DNA from: DYIU01 sp038326775 | Lineage (GTDB): Bacteria; Actinomycetota; Geothermincolia; Fen-727; Anoxymicrobiaceae | Direction: 5' to 3' | Assembly (NCBI GenBank): GCA_038326775.1 | Contig: JBBQKJ010000011.1 | Coordinates: forward strand, 1-64,000 | Length of the DNA: 64,000 nt | Part shown: positions 33,817 through 42,540 of the stretch, in pieces | How the letters are laid out: each line of letters starts with the position of its first letter | How positions within the stretch are numbered: the first letter of the stretch is position 1 | Translations under genes and position numbers: made by a program | The notes under the pieces: model-generated | The model's input: the letters and a program-made list of their open reading frames with translations, nothing else | Told to the model about the DNA's origin: nothing | The model's database searches: none

Positions 33817-34240
33817 GCTCGCAGAGTAGTTTTTCCAGGGAGAGCGCGAGCGCACCGATTCCTTCCAGGAAGCGCCGGTATCGGCCTGCCGGTAGACGCC
33901 TCCCCAGGCTGACCAGTTTCCGCCCGCGGGCTGCCACAATCCCGCCCCGCCGGTGAAGTCGTCGCAGATGCTCGGTTCGCTGCCTTTCTTTTTGCCGTCG
34001 ACATGGAGGCTGTGCGGGCTCCTTCCCCGGGACCGACGATGATGAAACCTTTCTCACCGGCCTGCTTATTCAGTTCATTGGAGAATGGGTTGAAAGGGTC
34101 GTTGTCGATGATCGGCTACGCGTGAAGCGCGTGGAACTCGACCCGGACGGGACAGGTGAGCTCGGGGTTGAAGCCCGCCGGCAGATACACGCTGCACGGT
34201 ATCTTCAGTCTCCCGCACCTGCCGAGTAGGGTGCCACAGC
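33800..34240 (-). pseudogene. Remnant of a secreted esterase with a LamG-like domain
   Basis: Translating the minus strand piecewise gives CGTLLGRCGRLKIPCSVYLPAG and then FNPELTCPVRVEFHAL, which resembles the start of S-formylglutathione-hydrolase/esterase-type enzymes (VYLPxGF...PVxxxxH). A TAG follows, then EKGFIIVGPGEGA as the next strand. After a frame change a stretch reads SICDDFTGGAGLWQPAGGNW and SAWGGVYRQADTGASWKES, typical of concanavalin/LamG-like domains. The 3' side ends at the type B repeat. The similarity is by eye only. Confidence 0.4.
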
Positions 34241-34396
34241 TTGTTTCCCATAATAAGCAACCTGTAGATAATGAAATGACACGTTATTCATTCGGTCGGG
34301 GGATGCATTATCTTGCCCCGAATCAATGCACTACACACCCCTGATGTGCTAACCTGCTTCAAATCAGGGCCTTGACCGGAAGGCCAGACGATAGTA

Positions 34397-34984
34397 ATGA
34401 TGACTAATCGGTCAATAATGGTAACTGACAGCAAGGTGGGAAGAGCGATGATCCACACGGTGAACCGCCTCATGGAGACGAAAGTCGAGGAGCGTACCGG
34501 AGAGAGGGTCCGCCACTGCTACCAGTGCAAGAAGTGCTCCGCCGGCTGCCCGGTCGCCTTCGCGATGGACCTGCTCCCCCACGAGATAATGAAGATGGTC
34601 CAGTACGGCCAGGAGGAGCGACTGCTCAAGTGCTCGACCGTCTGGCTGTGCGCCTCGTGCGAGACGTGCTCGACGCGCTGCCCCAACGAGATCGACATAG
34701 CGCGCGTCATGGACGGCCTTCGAGGGATGTCGCTCGAGGAGGGCCTGGTCGCCGAGCCCGAGATAGCGATGTTCCACAGGTCGTTCCTGAACGGCATCAA
34801 GCTCGCGGGCAGGACCAACGAGTCGGTCCTCATCGGACAGTACAAGGCGCTCTCCGGGAGGCTTTTCGACGACCTGGGGCTGGGGGCGGTCATGTTCATC
34901 AAGGGCAAGGTGAAGGTGATACCGCGCGTGGTTAAGGACCGAAAGTCGGTAAGGCGTATCTTCAAAGAGACTGACAAGGGGTAA
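34397..34984 (+). CDS. hdrC: HdrC-like iron-sulfur subunit
   Basis: A 195-residue protein with two 4Fe-4S motifs in the HdrC arrangement: CYQCKKCSAGCP (about 41-52) and CASCETCSTRCP (about 84-95). It carries electrons between HdrA and the catalytic HdrB. Internal ATGs at 34418 and 34448 are possible; the last has AAGGTGGGAAG before it and would give MIHTVNRLMETK, close to usual HdrC starts, so the start is unsure. HdrB follows after four bases. Confidence 0.88.
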   Translation: MMTNRSIMVTDSKVGRAMIHTVNRLMETKVEERTGERVRHCYQCKKCSAGCPVAFAMDLLPHEIMKMVQYGQEERLLKCSTVWLCASCETCSTRCPNEIDIARVMDGLRGMSLEEGLVAEPEIAMFHRSFLNGIKLAGRTNESVLIGQYKALSGRLFDDLGLGAVMFIKGKVKVIPRVVKDRKSVRRIFKETDKG

Positions 34985-34988
34985 CGGC

Positions 34989-35873
34989 GTGAGCGAGCTT
35001 AGATTCACTTACTATCCCGGATGCTCGCAGTCCGGCTCCGCCGAGGAGTACGGCGACTCGTCCGAGGCTGTCTGCCAGGCCCTCGGCATCGAGCTCACCG
35101 AGCTGCCCGACTGGAGCTGCTGCGGGGCGTCCTCCGCGCACATGACAAACGACGTGCTGTCGGTGGCGCTCCCGGGGCGCGACCTGGCCGCGGCGAAAAG
35201 GCTCGGGCAGGACGTGCTGGTTGTGTGCGCCGCCTGCTACTCGAGGATGAAGATCTCCCAGGAGCGCATCCTGGCCGACGAGGAGCTCGCGCGCGAAGTC
35301 GAGGCCGCAATCGGGGCGGACCCGAGGTTCGCCGGGAAAGTCAGGCACCTGCTGGACGTCATGGTGAACGACATCGGGCTCGCAACGCTCAAGGAGGAGG
35401 TCCTGCTTCCGCTGGAAGGCCTGAAGGCGGTGCCTTACTACGGCTGCCTGCTGGTGCGACCCCCCGAGGTCTGCTTCTGCGATTCTGTCGAGAACCCGAC
35501 CGACCTCGACCGATTCATGGAGGCGCTGGGGGTCGAGGTGATGCCCTGGTCGTTCAAGACGGACTGCTGCGGAGGGAGCCTGTCCCTTTCGCGCACCGAC
35601 GTCGTCGAGAAGCTGGTCAACAAGCTTTTTACCCGCGCCGAGGAGGCCGGGGCAAACTGCATCGTGGCCGCCTGCCCGATGTGCGTGGCCAACCTCGAGA
35701 TGAGGCAGCGGCCGGGCAAGCTCTCATTCAAGATAAACCATCCCATGCCGGTGTTGTACTTCACCGAACTGCTGGCGCTGGCCATGACCCTGCCGGGTGC
35801 CCGGAAGTGGCTCGAGAGCCATATCATCGACCCGATGCCGCTGATGGTCCAGGCGAAACTGATGAGCGTTTGA
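34989..35873 (+). CDS. hdrB: HdrB-like heterodisulfide reductase subunit
   Basis: A 294-residue protein with two cysteine-rich CCG domains: PGCS near 10, SCCGASS (about 40), CAACY (about 79), then YYGCLLVRP (about 150), DCCGGSLSLS (about 195) and ACPMC (about 233). These bind the noncubane iron-sulfur clusters where disulfides are reduced in methanogens. Bacteria without coenzyme M use related modules with other acceptors, so the true substrate is open. GTG start, four bases after hdrC. Confidence 0.9.
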   Translation: MSELRFTYYPGCSQSGSAEEYGDSSEAVCQALGIELTELPDWSCCGASSAHMTNDVLSVALPGRDLAAAKRLGQDVLVVCAACYSRMKISQERILADEELAREVEAAIGADPRFAGKVRHLLDVMVNDIGLATLKEEVLLPLEGLKAVPYYGCLLVRPPEVCFCDSVENPTDLDRFMEALGVEVMPWSFKTDCCGGSLSLSRTDVVEKLVNKLFTRAEEAGANCIVAACPMCVANLEMRQRPGKLSFKINHPMPVLYFTELLALAMTLPGARKWLESHIIDPMPLMVQAKLMSV

Positions 35874-35910
35874 GGCGCGGCGCGCCCGCAATATGAGAAG
35901 AAGGTAGCAA

Positions 35911-38900
35911 GTGGCTGAAAAAGAACCGGCAAAGAAAGCAGCGAAGAAGACGGCCGGGAAGAAGCCCGCGGCGAAGAAGAAGCCCGCGGCGAAGAAGACT
36001 GCCGGGAAGAAGCCCACGGCGAAAAAGCAGGCGAAGAAGCCGGTGGCGAAGAAGGCCGCGCCCGCAGCGGGCCCCGGGGAACAGCCTGTCGGCGCGGTGA
36101 TGGTTGTCGGCGGCGGCATCGGAGGCGTGCAGGCTTCGCTCGACCTGGTCGAGATGGGATACCGGGTTTACCTCGTCGATTCCAGCCCTTCCATCGGCGG
36201 CGTTATGGGCCAGCTCGACAAGACGTTTCCAACCAACGACTGCTCGATGTGCATCCTTTCGCCGAAGCTGGTGGAGGTGGGGTCGAATAAGAACATCGAG
36301 CTGTACATGCTGACCGACGTGGTCGGGCTCCAGGGCGAGCCGGGCCACTTCGAGGTGACGCTGCGGGTCCGGCCGCGCTACGTCGATTTGGAGAAATGCA
36401 CCGGCTGCGGAATCTGCAGCGAGCACTGCCGGGTCAAGGTCAAGGACCCGTACAACGCGGACCTCTCGAGGACCCCGCTCATCAGGGTCCCGTTCCCCCA
36501 GGCCGTGCCGGGAGCGGCTTTCATCGACCCCACGAAATGCCTGTACCTGCTCAGGGGCAAGTGCGGCGACTGCGCCGAGGAGTGCCCGGCGGGCGCGGTC
36601 GACTACGAGGACAAGGAGCGCACCGAGAAGGTCGAGGTCGGCTCCATAATAGTCTCCACCGGTTACAAGCCGTTCGACGCGAAGAAGAGGGCGGAGTACG
36701 GCTACGGAGTTTACGATAACGTGGTGACCAGCCTCGAGTTCGAGCGCATACTCGCGGCCAACGGCCCCACCAGCGGCCACGTGGTAAGGCGCTCGGACGG
36801 AGAGCCTGTAAAGAAACTCGCCTTCATCCAGTGCGTGGGCTCGCGCGACTCGACCGCCGGCAACACCTACTGCTCCTCGGTGTGCTGCATGTACGCCACC
36901 AAGCAGTCCGTCATAGCGAAGGAGCACGCTCGCGAGGTGCAGCCGACCATCTTTTTCATCGACATGAGGACCTACGGCAAGGGCTTCGAGGAATATTACC
37001 AGAACGCGAAAAACGAGAAGGGCGTGCGCTACGTGCGCTGCCTGGCCTCCTACGCCAAGGAGCTGCAGCCCACGAGAAACATCCTGGTCGGGTACACGGA
37101 CCCGGACGGCAGCACCGTCGAGGAGGAGTTCGACATGGTGGTGCTGTGTGTTGGCATCACCCCGGACGCGGCTGGGCTTGCAGGGGTGCTCGGGGTGGGG
37201 CTGAACGATCACGGCTTCATCGCCTCGGACGACTTTCTCTCGGTCAAGTCTTCTCGAGAGGGCGTCTATGTTTGCGGCGCCCTGGAAGGCCCCAAGGACA
37301 TACCGGACTCGGTCATACAGGCCAGCGCTTCAGCGGGGCTGGCTTCCTCGAGGCTGGGCGTATGCCGCTGCGAGCTCACCGAGCACGTCGAGTACCCGCC
37401 CGAGAAAGACGTCTCCGGCGAGGAACCCAGGGTAGGAGCGGTGATATGCCGCTGCGGCACCAACATCGGGGGCGTGGTGGACGTGCCGGCGGTGGTAGAT
37501 TACGCGAAGACCCTGCCGAACGTGGCGTTCGCCGACGAGCGCCTGTACGCCTGCAGCCAGGACGCCCAGGAGTGGATACGAGAGATCATCAGGGAACACG
37601 ACCTCAACCGGGTCATGGTCGCCTCCTGTACACCGCGCACGCACCAGCCGCTCTTCCGCGAGACGGTGCGCTCGGCCGGCCTGAACAAGTACCTTTTCGA
37701 GATGGCCAACATCCGAGAGCACTGCTCGTGGGTGCACATGGACATCCCTGACGACGCCACCGAGAAGGCCAAGATGTTGTGCAAAATGGGCATAGAGAAG
37801 GCTGCTCTCCTCGAGCCGCTCGAGGAGGGCGTCTCCCAGGTCATACATAACGCGATGGTCATCGGCGGGGGCGGAGCGGGAATGGTGGCCGCCCTGCAGC
37901 TCGCCGACGCGGGCTTCAAGACATACCTGGTCGAGAGAGAGCCCGAACTGGGGGGCCAGATGCGCCACATATACGCGACTGTCGAAGGGGCCGATGTGCA
38001 GGCGTATCTCGGGGAGCTCGAGTCCCGGGTCAAGGGCCATCCCGACATCGACCTCATGCTCTCTTCGGATATAGAGGATGTTGACGGCTACATCGGTAAA
38101 TTTCACACCAGGGTCCGTACGCCGAAAGGCCCGCGGGAGCTCGACCATGGTGTCGTCATAGTCGCGACGGGCGGCGCCGAGTACGTGCCGCCGCCGGGCG
38201 AGTACGGCCGTGGCTCAGACGAGCGGGTGATAACCCAGGTCGAGCTGGAGAAGCTGCTGGCCGAGGACCCGGGCTCGCTCGAGGACGTTCGCGACGTGGT
38301 GATGATACAGTGCGTGGGCTCCCGCAACGACGAGCACCCTTACTGCAGCAAGATATGCTGCGGCGTCGCCATCAAGAACGCGCTGGCCATCAAGGAGCTC
38401 AACCCCGGCGCGGCGGTCAACGTGTGCTACCGCGACCTGCGCACTTACGGGTTCAAGGAGGACTATTACCTCAAGGCGCGCGACCTTGGGGTCAACTTCA
38501 TCCGCTTCGAGAAGGAAGACCCGCCCAGGGTCGACATCAGCTTCGGCGACCCGCGCGTCCGGGTCGCGGACCAGAACATCCGCGGCGAGGAGGTCGTTCT
38601 CAACCCCGACCTCGTGGTGCTCTCGACCGGCGTAATCTCCAACCCCGGCGCCCGCGAGCTGGGCCCGAAGCTGAAGGTGCCGCTCACCTCTGACGGCTTC
38701 TTTCTCGAGGCGCACGTCAAGCTGCGCCCGGTCGACTTCGCCACCGACGGGATATTCCTCGCCGGACTCGCCCACTACCCCAAGACCATAACCGAGAGCC
38801 TGACCCAGGCGGCCGCGGCGGCGGCCCGCGCGGAGTCCATCCTGGCCAAGGAGAACGTGGTTACCGAGGGCGTGGTGGCCCGTGTCGACCCGAACGTCTG

Positions 38901-39105
38901 TTCCGGCTGTAAGGCCTGCATCGAGCTCTGCTCTTACGAGGCCATCGAGTTCGACGCGGCGAAGGGTGTCGCCGTTGTCAACCGCTCCCTGTGCAAGGGA
39001 TGCGGGGCCTGCGCGGCGGCCTGCCCGTCGGGGGCCAACCGCCTGCTCGGCTTCAAGCCCGGGCAGATAATCGCCCAGATAAAGGCGGCTTGCGGCTCGC
39101 TCTAG
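35911..39105 (+). CDS. hdrA: HdrA-like double flavoprotein with Lys/Ala-rich N-terminal tail
   Basis: A 1064-residue fusion. Residues 1-52 are a low-complexity tail of PAAKK-type units. A first FAD domain (GGGIGG at 67) carries a 4Fe-4S motif C163xxCxxCxxxC and a second, KCGDCAEECP, near 220. The segment from about 509 (GAVICRCGTNIGG) is the HdrA-specific N-domain, followed by a second FAD domain (GGGGAG near 651) and two 4Fe-4S motifs at about 996 and 1028 (CSGCKACIELC, CKGCGACAAAC). Such HdrA proteins bifurcate or confurcate electrons at FAD. With HdrCB it forms one operon. Confidence 0.88.
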   Translation: MAEKEPAKKAAKKTAGKKPAAKKKPAAKKTAGKKPTAKKQAKKPVAKKAAPAAGPGEQPVGAVMVVGGGIGGVQASLDLVEMGYRVYLVDSSPSIGGVMGQLDKTFPTNDCSMCILSPKLVEVGSNKNIELYMLTDVVGLQGEPGHFEVTLRVRPRYVDLEKCTGCGICSEHCRVKVKDPYNADLSRTPLIRVPFPQAVPGAAFIDPTKCLYLLRGKCGDCAEECPAGAVDYEDKERTEKVEVGSIIVSTGYKPFDAKKRAEYGYGVYDNVVTSLEFERILAANGPTSGHVVRRSDGEPVKKLAFIQCVGSRDSTAGNTYCSSVCCMYATKQSVIAKEHAREVQPTIFFIDMRTYGKGFEEYYQNAKNEKGVRYVRCLASYAKELQPTRNILVGYTDPDGSTVEEEFDMVVLCVGITPDAAGLAGVLGVGLNDHGFIASDDFLSVKSSREGVYVCGALEGPKDIPDSVIQASASAGLASSRLGVCRCELTEHVEYPPEKDVSGEEPRVGAVICRCGTNIGGVVDVPAVVDYAKTLPNVAFADERLYACSQDAQEWIREIIREHDLNRVMVASCTPRTHQPLFRETVRSAGLNKYLFEMANIREHCSWVHMDIPDDATEKAKMLCKMGIEKAALLEPLEEGVSQVIHNAMVIGGGGAGMVAALQLADAGFKTYLVEREPELGGQMRHIYATVEGADVQAYLGELESRVKGHPDIDLMLSSDIEDVDGYIGKFHTRVRTPKGPRELDHGVVIVATGGAEYVPPPGEYGRGSDERVITQVELEKLLAEDPGSLEDVRDVVMIQCVGSRNDEHPYCSKICCGVAIKNALAIKELNPGAAVNVCYRDLRTYGFKEDYYLKARDLGVNFIRFEKEDPPRVDISFGDPRVRVADQNIRGEEVVLNPDLVVLSTGVISNPGARELGPKLKVPLTSDGFFLEAHVKLRPVDFATDGIFLAGLAHYPKTITESLTQAAAAAARAESILAKENVVTEGVVARVDPNVCSGCKACIELCSYEAIEFDAAKGVAVVNRSLCKGCGACAAACPSGANRLLGFKPGQIIAQIKAACGSL

Positions 39106-39286
39106 CGGGGTCAAGCGAGCATCGATGCATGGACCTCACGCCCGGCTTACCGAACACGCGGCGAAAGTGGCTTGACACTATATGGTCGTAATTTCCGGAA
39201 AGTATGGTCGAGCCGGGACTACTTGTGTAGAATGACCCCACCTTTCGAGATAGGTCGAAACTGACCGTGAGACCCGGACGGGTGCC

Positions 39287-40606
39287 ATGAATCCATTAGC
39301 TGAAGAGTTGAACGTCACAATAAGATCGGCGAGCCCGGCTCTCTTCTCCTCGCTCTCCCGGCTTGGCAGGGAGCTCTTTTTCCCGAAGGGCATCCTGACC
39401 CAGACCGCCGAGGCGCGGGAGAAGGCAGACCGCTACGACGCCACCCTCGGCATCGCGCGCTCCGGCGGCGAGGCGATGAACCTTCCCGTGATCATGGAGC
39501 TTCTGAGCGGGCTTTCTCCTGATGAGGCGCTCGATTACGCGCCCTCCACCGGGAACGCCGCGTTGCGCCGCCGGTGGCTGGAGGACATGCACGCCAAGAA
39601 CCCCTCGCTCGAGGGAACGGAGACCAGCCTCCCCGTCGTGACCAGCGGCATTACCCACGGGCTGACCATCGCGGGCGAGCTTTTCGTCGACCCAGGCGAC
39701 GTGTTGCTGGTGCCGGACAAGTTCTGGGGCAACTACAACATGGTATACGCCACCAGGCGCGGGGCCGAGGTGCGCAAGTTCCCGTTCTTCGCGGCCGGCG
39801 GTTTCGACATTGCGGGGCTCGCCCAGGCGCTCTCGGTTACGCTGGACGAAAAGGGAAAGGCCATCGTCCTGCTGAACTTTCCCAATAACCCGACGGGGTA
39901 CTCGATCAAGCGCGGGGAGGCCGCCGGGCTCGTCGACGCGCTGGTCAAGGCCGCGGGGCCGGGCCGCGAGGTCGTGGTCGTTCTTGACGACGCCTACTTC
40001 GGCCTTTATTACGACGACGAGTGCTTTGCCGAGTCGCTTTTCGGGCTCCTCGCGCAGAAGAGCGAGCACGTGTTCCCGGTGAAGCTGGACGGTGCCACCA
40101 AGGAGGAGTACGCCTGGGGCCTGCGGGTCGGGTTCATAACGTTCAGCGTGGCGGCGCCGGGCCGGGAGAAAGAGGTTTGCGCCGCACTCGAGAAGAAGGT
40201 AGGCGGCGCGATCAGGGGCAACATCTCCAACTGCTCCCAGCTCGGGCAGTCACTCCTGCTGGCAGCGATGAACCACCCCGATTTCGCGAAGCAGAAAAAT
40301 GAGAAATACGACCTTATGCGCGAGCGCGCCCGGAAGGTCATGGAAGTCCTGCGCGAGCCGGCCTTCGACGCGGCCTGGGAGCCTTACCCGTTCAACGCCG
40401 GGTACTTCATATCGCTGCGTTTGAAGGGGCTCGACTCCGAGGCGTTCAGGGTGCGCCTCCTCGCCGAGTTCGGCACGGGCGTGATAGCCGAGGGGGCGAC
40501 TGACATCCGGGTCGCTTTCTCATGCCTCGAGGTGGACGAGATCCCGGACCTGTTTGATATAATGTATCGTTGCGCCATGGGGCTTAAGAACGAAAGTGGC
40601 TTGTAG
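39287..40606 (+). CDS. Class I/II PLP-dependent aminotransferase
   Basis: A 439-residue fold-type I aminotransferase. NFPNNPTGY (about 203), DDAYFGLYYDD (about 235) and the Schiff-base Lys region DGATKEEYAWGLRVGF (about 268-283) are visible; the Arg in GLRVGF would bind the PLP phosphate. The unusual N-terminus (long EELNVTIRSASPALF) and absence of a clear SK motif make the substrate unclear. It sits 51 bp before a homocitrate-synthase-like gene, suggesting a joint amino-acid pathway. Confidence 0.85.
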   Translation: MNPLAEELNVTIRSASPALFSSLSRLGRELFFPKGILTQTAEAREKADRYDATLGIARSGGEAMNLPVIMELLSGLSPDEALDYAPSTGNAALRRRWLEDMHAKNPSLEGTETSLPVVTSGITHGLTIAGELFVDPGDVLLVPDKFWGNYNMVYATRRGAEVRKFPFFAAGGFDIAGLAQALSVTLDEKGKAIVLLNFPNNPTGYSIKRGEAAGLVDALVKAAGPGREVVVVLDDAYFGLYYDDECFAESLFGLLAQKSEHVFPVKLDGATKEEYAWGLRVGFITFSVAAPGREKEVCAALEKKVGGAIRGNISNCSQLGQSLLLAAMNHPDFAKQKNEKYDLMRERARKVMEVLREPAFDAAWEPYPFNAGYFISLRLKGLDSEAFRVRLLAEFGTGVIAEGATDIRVAFSCLEVDEIPDLFDIMYRCAMGLKNESGL

Positions 40607-40657
40607 GACCTTCACCGGGTCTTGAGCGGGCGGCCGCCCGCGGACAGAGGAGAAAAG

Positions 40658-41986
40658 ATGGGCCAGAACAACACCATATACGTTATAGATGTCACAAACC
40701 GGGACGGCGTCCAGACGTCCCAACTGGGCCTTGCCAAGATCGAGAAGACGATCATCAACATGTACCTCGACGAGATGGGCGTGTTCCAGAGCGAGGCGGG
40801 CTTCCCCACCACCAACCACGAGACCAACTACCTGCGCGGAAACCTCGAGCTGGCTGAGATGGGGGCCATAAAGAGGCTGCGCGTCTCGGGGTGGCTGCGC
40901 GCTATCAAGGCCGACGCCGAGCTCGCCAGGGAGATGGTGCCCGAGATCGAGCACGTCAACATATCCATATCGACCTCGCCCCAGATGATAAGCGGCAAGT
41001 GGCAGGGCGAGCGGACGTTCGATGACGTGGTCAAGCTGATGACCGGCGCCCTGGAGCGGGCGCTCGAGCTCGGCTATGAGAGCGTCGCGGTGAACGCCGA
41101 GGACGGCTCGCGGACGCCGATGGATGACCTGTTGAAGTTCTCCCTGGCCGCCAGGGATTCCGGCGCCACCCGGTTGCGCTATTGCGACACCCTGGGTTAC
41201 GACGACCCCTTCACGACCTACGACCGGATGAAGCTGCTGGCCGAGGAGGTGGGCCTCGACATAGAGCTCCACGCGCACAACGACCTCGGGATGGCGGTGG
41301 CCTGCTCGGTGGCCGGAGCGGCGGGGGCGGTGGACGGCGGCGTCGACGCCTACATCAACACCACCGTAAACGGCATCGGCGAGCGCGCCGGGAACGCCGA
41401 CCTCATTTCCTGCCTGCTGGCTATCACGAAGTCGAGCGGCATGGCGGGCCGCTACAAAGTGGACCCGGCCATCGACCTGACCAACGCCTGGAAGCTGGCC
41501 AAGTACGCGTCCTACGCCTTCGGCGTGCCCATACCCATCAACCAGGTCGGCGTAGGGCGCAACGCGTTCGCCCACGAATCAGGCATACACGCCGACGGCG
41601 CCCTCAAGGACCGCCGCAACTACGAGCTGTATGACTGCGAGGAGCTGGGCCGCGGCGACCCCGAGATGGTCGAGACCGGGCGCATGATAACCACCGGCGC
41701 GTACGGCGGCATCAAGGGGTTCCGCAACGTGTACGACCGCCTGGAGATCGAGTTCCAGTCCGACGAGGAGGCCCGCGAGATCCTCGACCTGGTGAGGCTC
41801 GCCAACGTCACCACCGGCAAGCCGCTGACCGAGGACGAGCTGAAGTTCGTCGCCCGCTACCCGGAGCAGGCCCGCAAGATACTTACGCTCTCGCTGTACC
41901 AGGAGCCGAAGATAGTCGAGGAGAGGACGAGGGTCACCCGAAAGGTCAGCTTCCCCTGGGAGAAGGCCTCCGGCAGTAAAGCCTAG
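40658..41986 (+). CDS. Homocitrate synthase/isopropylmalate synthase-like enzyme
   Basis: A 442-residue DRE-TIM metallolyase. The DVTNRDGVQ start motif, HAHNDLGMA metal histidines (about 206), NTTVNGIGERAGNADL (about 238-253) and HESGIHADG (about 302) are family hallmarks. It lacks the large C-terminal regulatory domain of LeuA, so homocitrate synthase or NifV-like activity is closest. The ATG at 40658 follows AGAGGAGAAAAG; the earlier in-frame opening is not needed. No nif genes are in the window, so a lysine or other chain-extension role is more likely. Confidence 0.85.
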   Translation: MGQNNTIYVIDVTNRDGVQTSQLGLAKIEKTIINMYLDEMGVFQSEAGFPTTNHETNYLRGNLELAEMGAIKRLRVSGWLRAIKADAELAREMVPEIEHVNISISTSPQMISGKWQGERTFDDVVKLMTGALERALELGYESVAVNAEDGSRTPMDDLLKFSLAARDSGATRLRYCDTLGYDDPFTTYDRMKLLAEEVGLDIELHAHNDLGMAVACSVAGAAGAVDGGVDAYINTTVNGIGERAGNADLISCLLAITKSSGMAGRYKVDPAIDLTNAWKLAKYASYAFGVPIPINQVGVGRNAFAHESGIHADGALKDRRNYELYDCEELGRGDPEMVETGRMITTGAYGGIKGFRNVYDRLEIEFQSDEEAREILDLVRLANVTTGKPLTEDELKFVARYPEQARKILTLSLYQEPKIVEERTRVTRKVSFPWEKASGSKA

Positions 41987-42023
41987 CGCTGCCGCATGAC
42001 CCCGATGTGAATCGAGGTAAACG

Positions 42024-42437
42024 GTGGAAGTCAGCGACGAGGTCTGGGACCTGGTCAACCTGAGGAAGCCGGCATCGGGCTTCATCGTGACCGCGGACAG
42101 GAAGGGCAGGTGCAACGCGGCGTGCATCGCCTCACTCCAGCTTTCCGACCGCGGCACCATGAACATGCTCGTGGGTGACAGCCGCACCCTCAAGAACCTC
42201 AAGCAGAACCCGCAGGCGGCCTTCATCACCGCGCAGGGCGAAGCAATGGATGAAGTCAAGGGCTGCCGCGTCTACCTGAAAGCGACGAGCATCGTAGAGA
42301 AGGGGCCGGTCATCGACAAGGGCAGGGCCATGCTGGCTGAAGCGGTGAACCCCGAGGCCGCGGAGCGCATTCATGCGTTCGTGACCTTCGAGGTCACCGA
42401 GTTGCGCCCGCTGATCGACATGGGCCGGGAGACGTAG
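42024..42437 (+). CDS. Pyridoxamine 5'-phosphate oxidase-like FMN-binding protein
   Basis: A 137-residue split-barrel flavoprotein. The N-terminal strand pattern GFIVTADRKGRCNAACIAS, then MLVGDSRTLKNLKQNPQAAF, fits FMN-binding members of the PNPOx-like superfamily. GTG start after GAGGTAA. Such small proteins often act as FMN reductases or flavin chaperones; a definite role cannot be assigned. Confidence 0.75.
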   Translation: MEVSDEVWDLVNLRKPASGFIVTADRKGRCNAACIASLQLSDRGTMNMLVGDSRTLKNLKQNPQAAFITAQGEAMDEVKGCRVYLKATSIVEKGPVIDKGRAMLAEAVNPEAAERIHAFVTFEVTELRPLIDMGRET

Positions 42438-42540
42438 GGCCCGATTCCCGCAAGGGGCGGGGAAAGGTCCCACTACGGTAAGCGGCACCCGGACGAGTCC
42501 CCATATTCCAGCGGCGGCATCGATGCAAGGGGGTAGGACG

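Larger units (their letters stand above)
33739..34396. other. Gene-poor stretch with a repeat, an esterase/LamG remnant and the hdr leader
   Basis: About 650 bases without an intact gene. It holds a damaged type B repeat (33748-33816), the decayed gene described at 33800-34240 on the minus strand, and an AT-richer leader before hdrC. In the leader, CCCTGAT (34339-34345) and ATCAGGG (34363-34369) form a 7-bp inverted repeat that might be an operator. Confidence 0.55.

Noticed and set aside
35920..36065. Short tandem repeats that might be a CRISPR or satellite
   Set aside because: They are codons of the Lys/Ala-rich tail of HdrA, in frame with the gene and without spacer structure.
36890..36900. 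Possible selenocysteine use in HdrA
   Set aside because: All cluster ligands are normal Cys codons and no in-frame TGA occurs before the natural stop.
39172..39177. Perfect TTGACA as promoter for the aminotransferase
   Set aside because: No -10-like hexamer lies 16-18 bases downstream.
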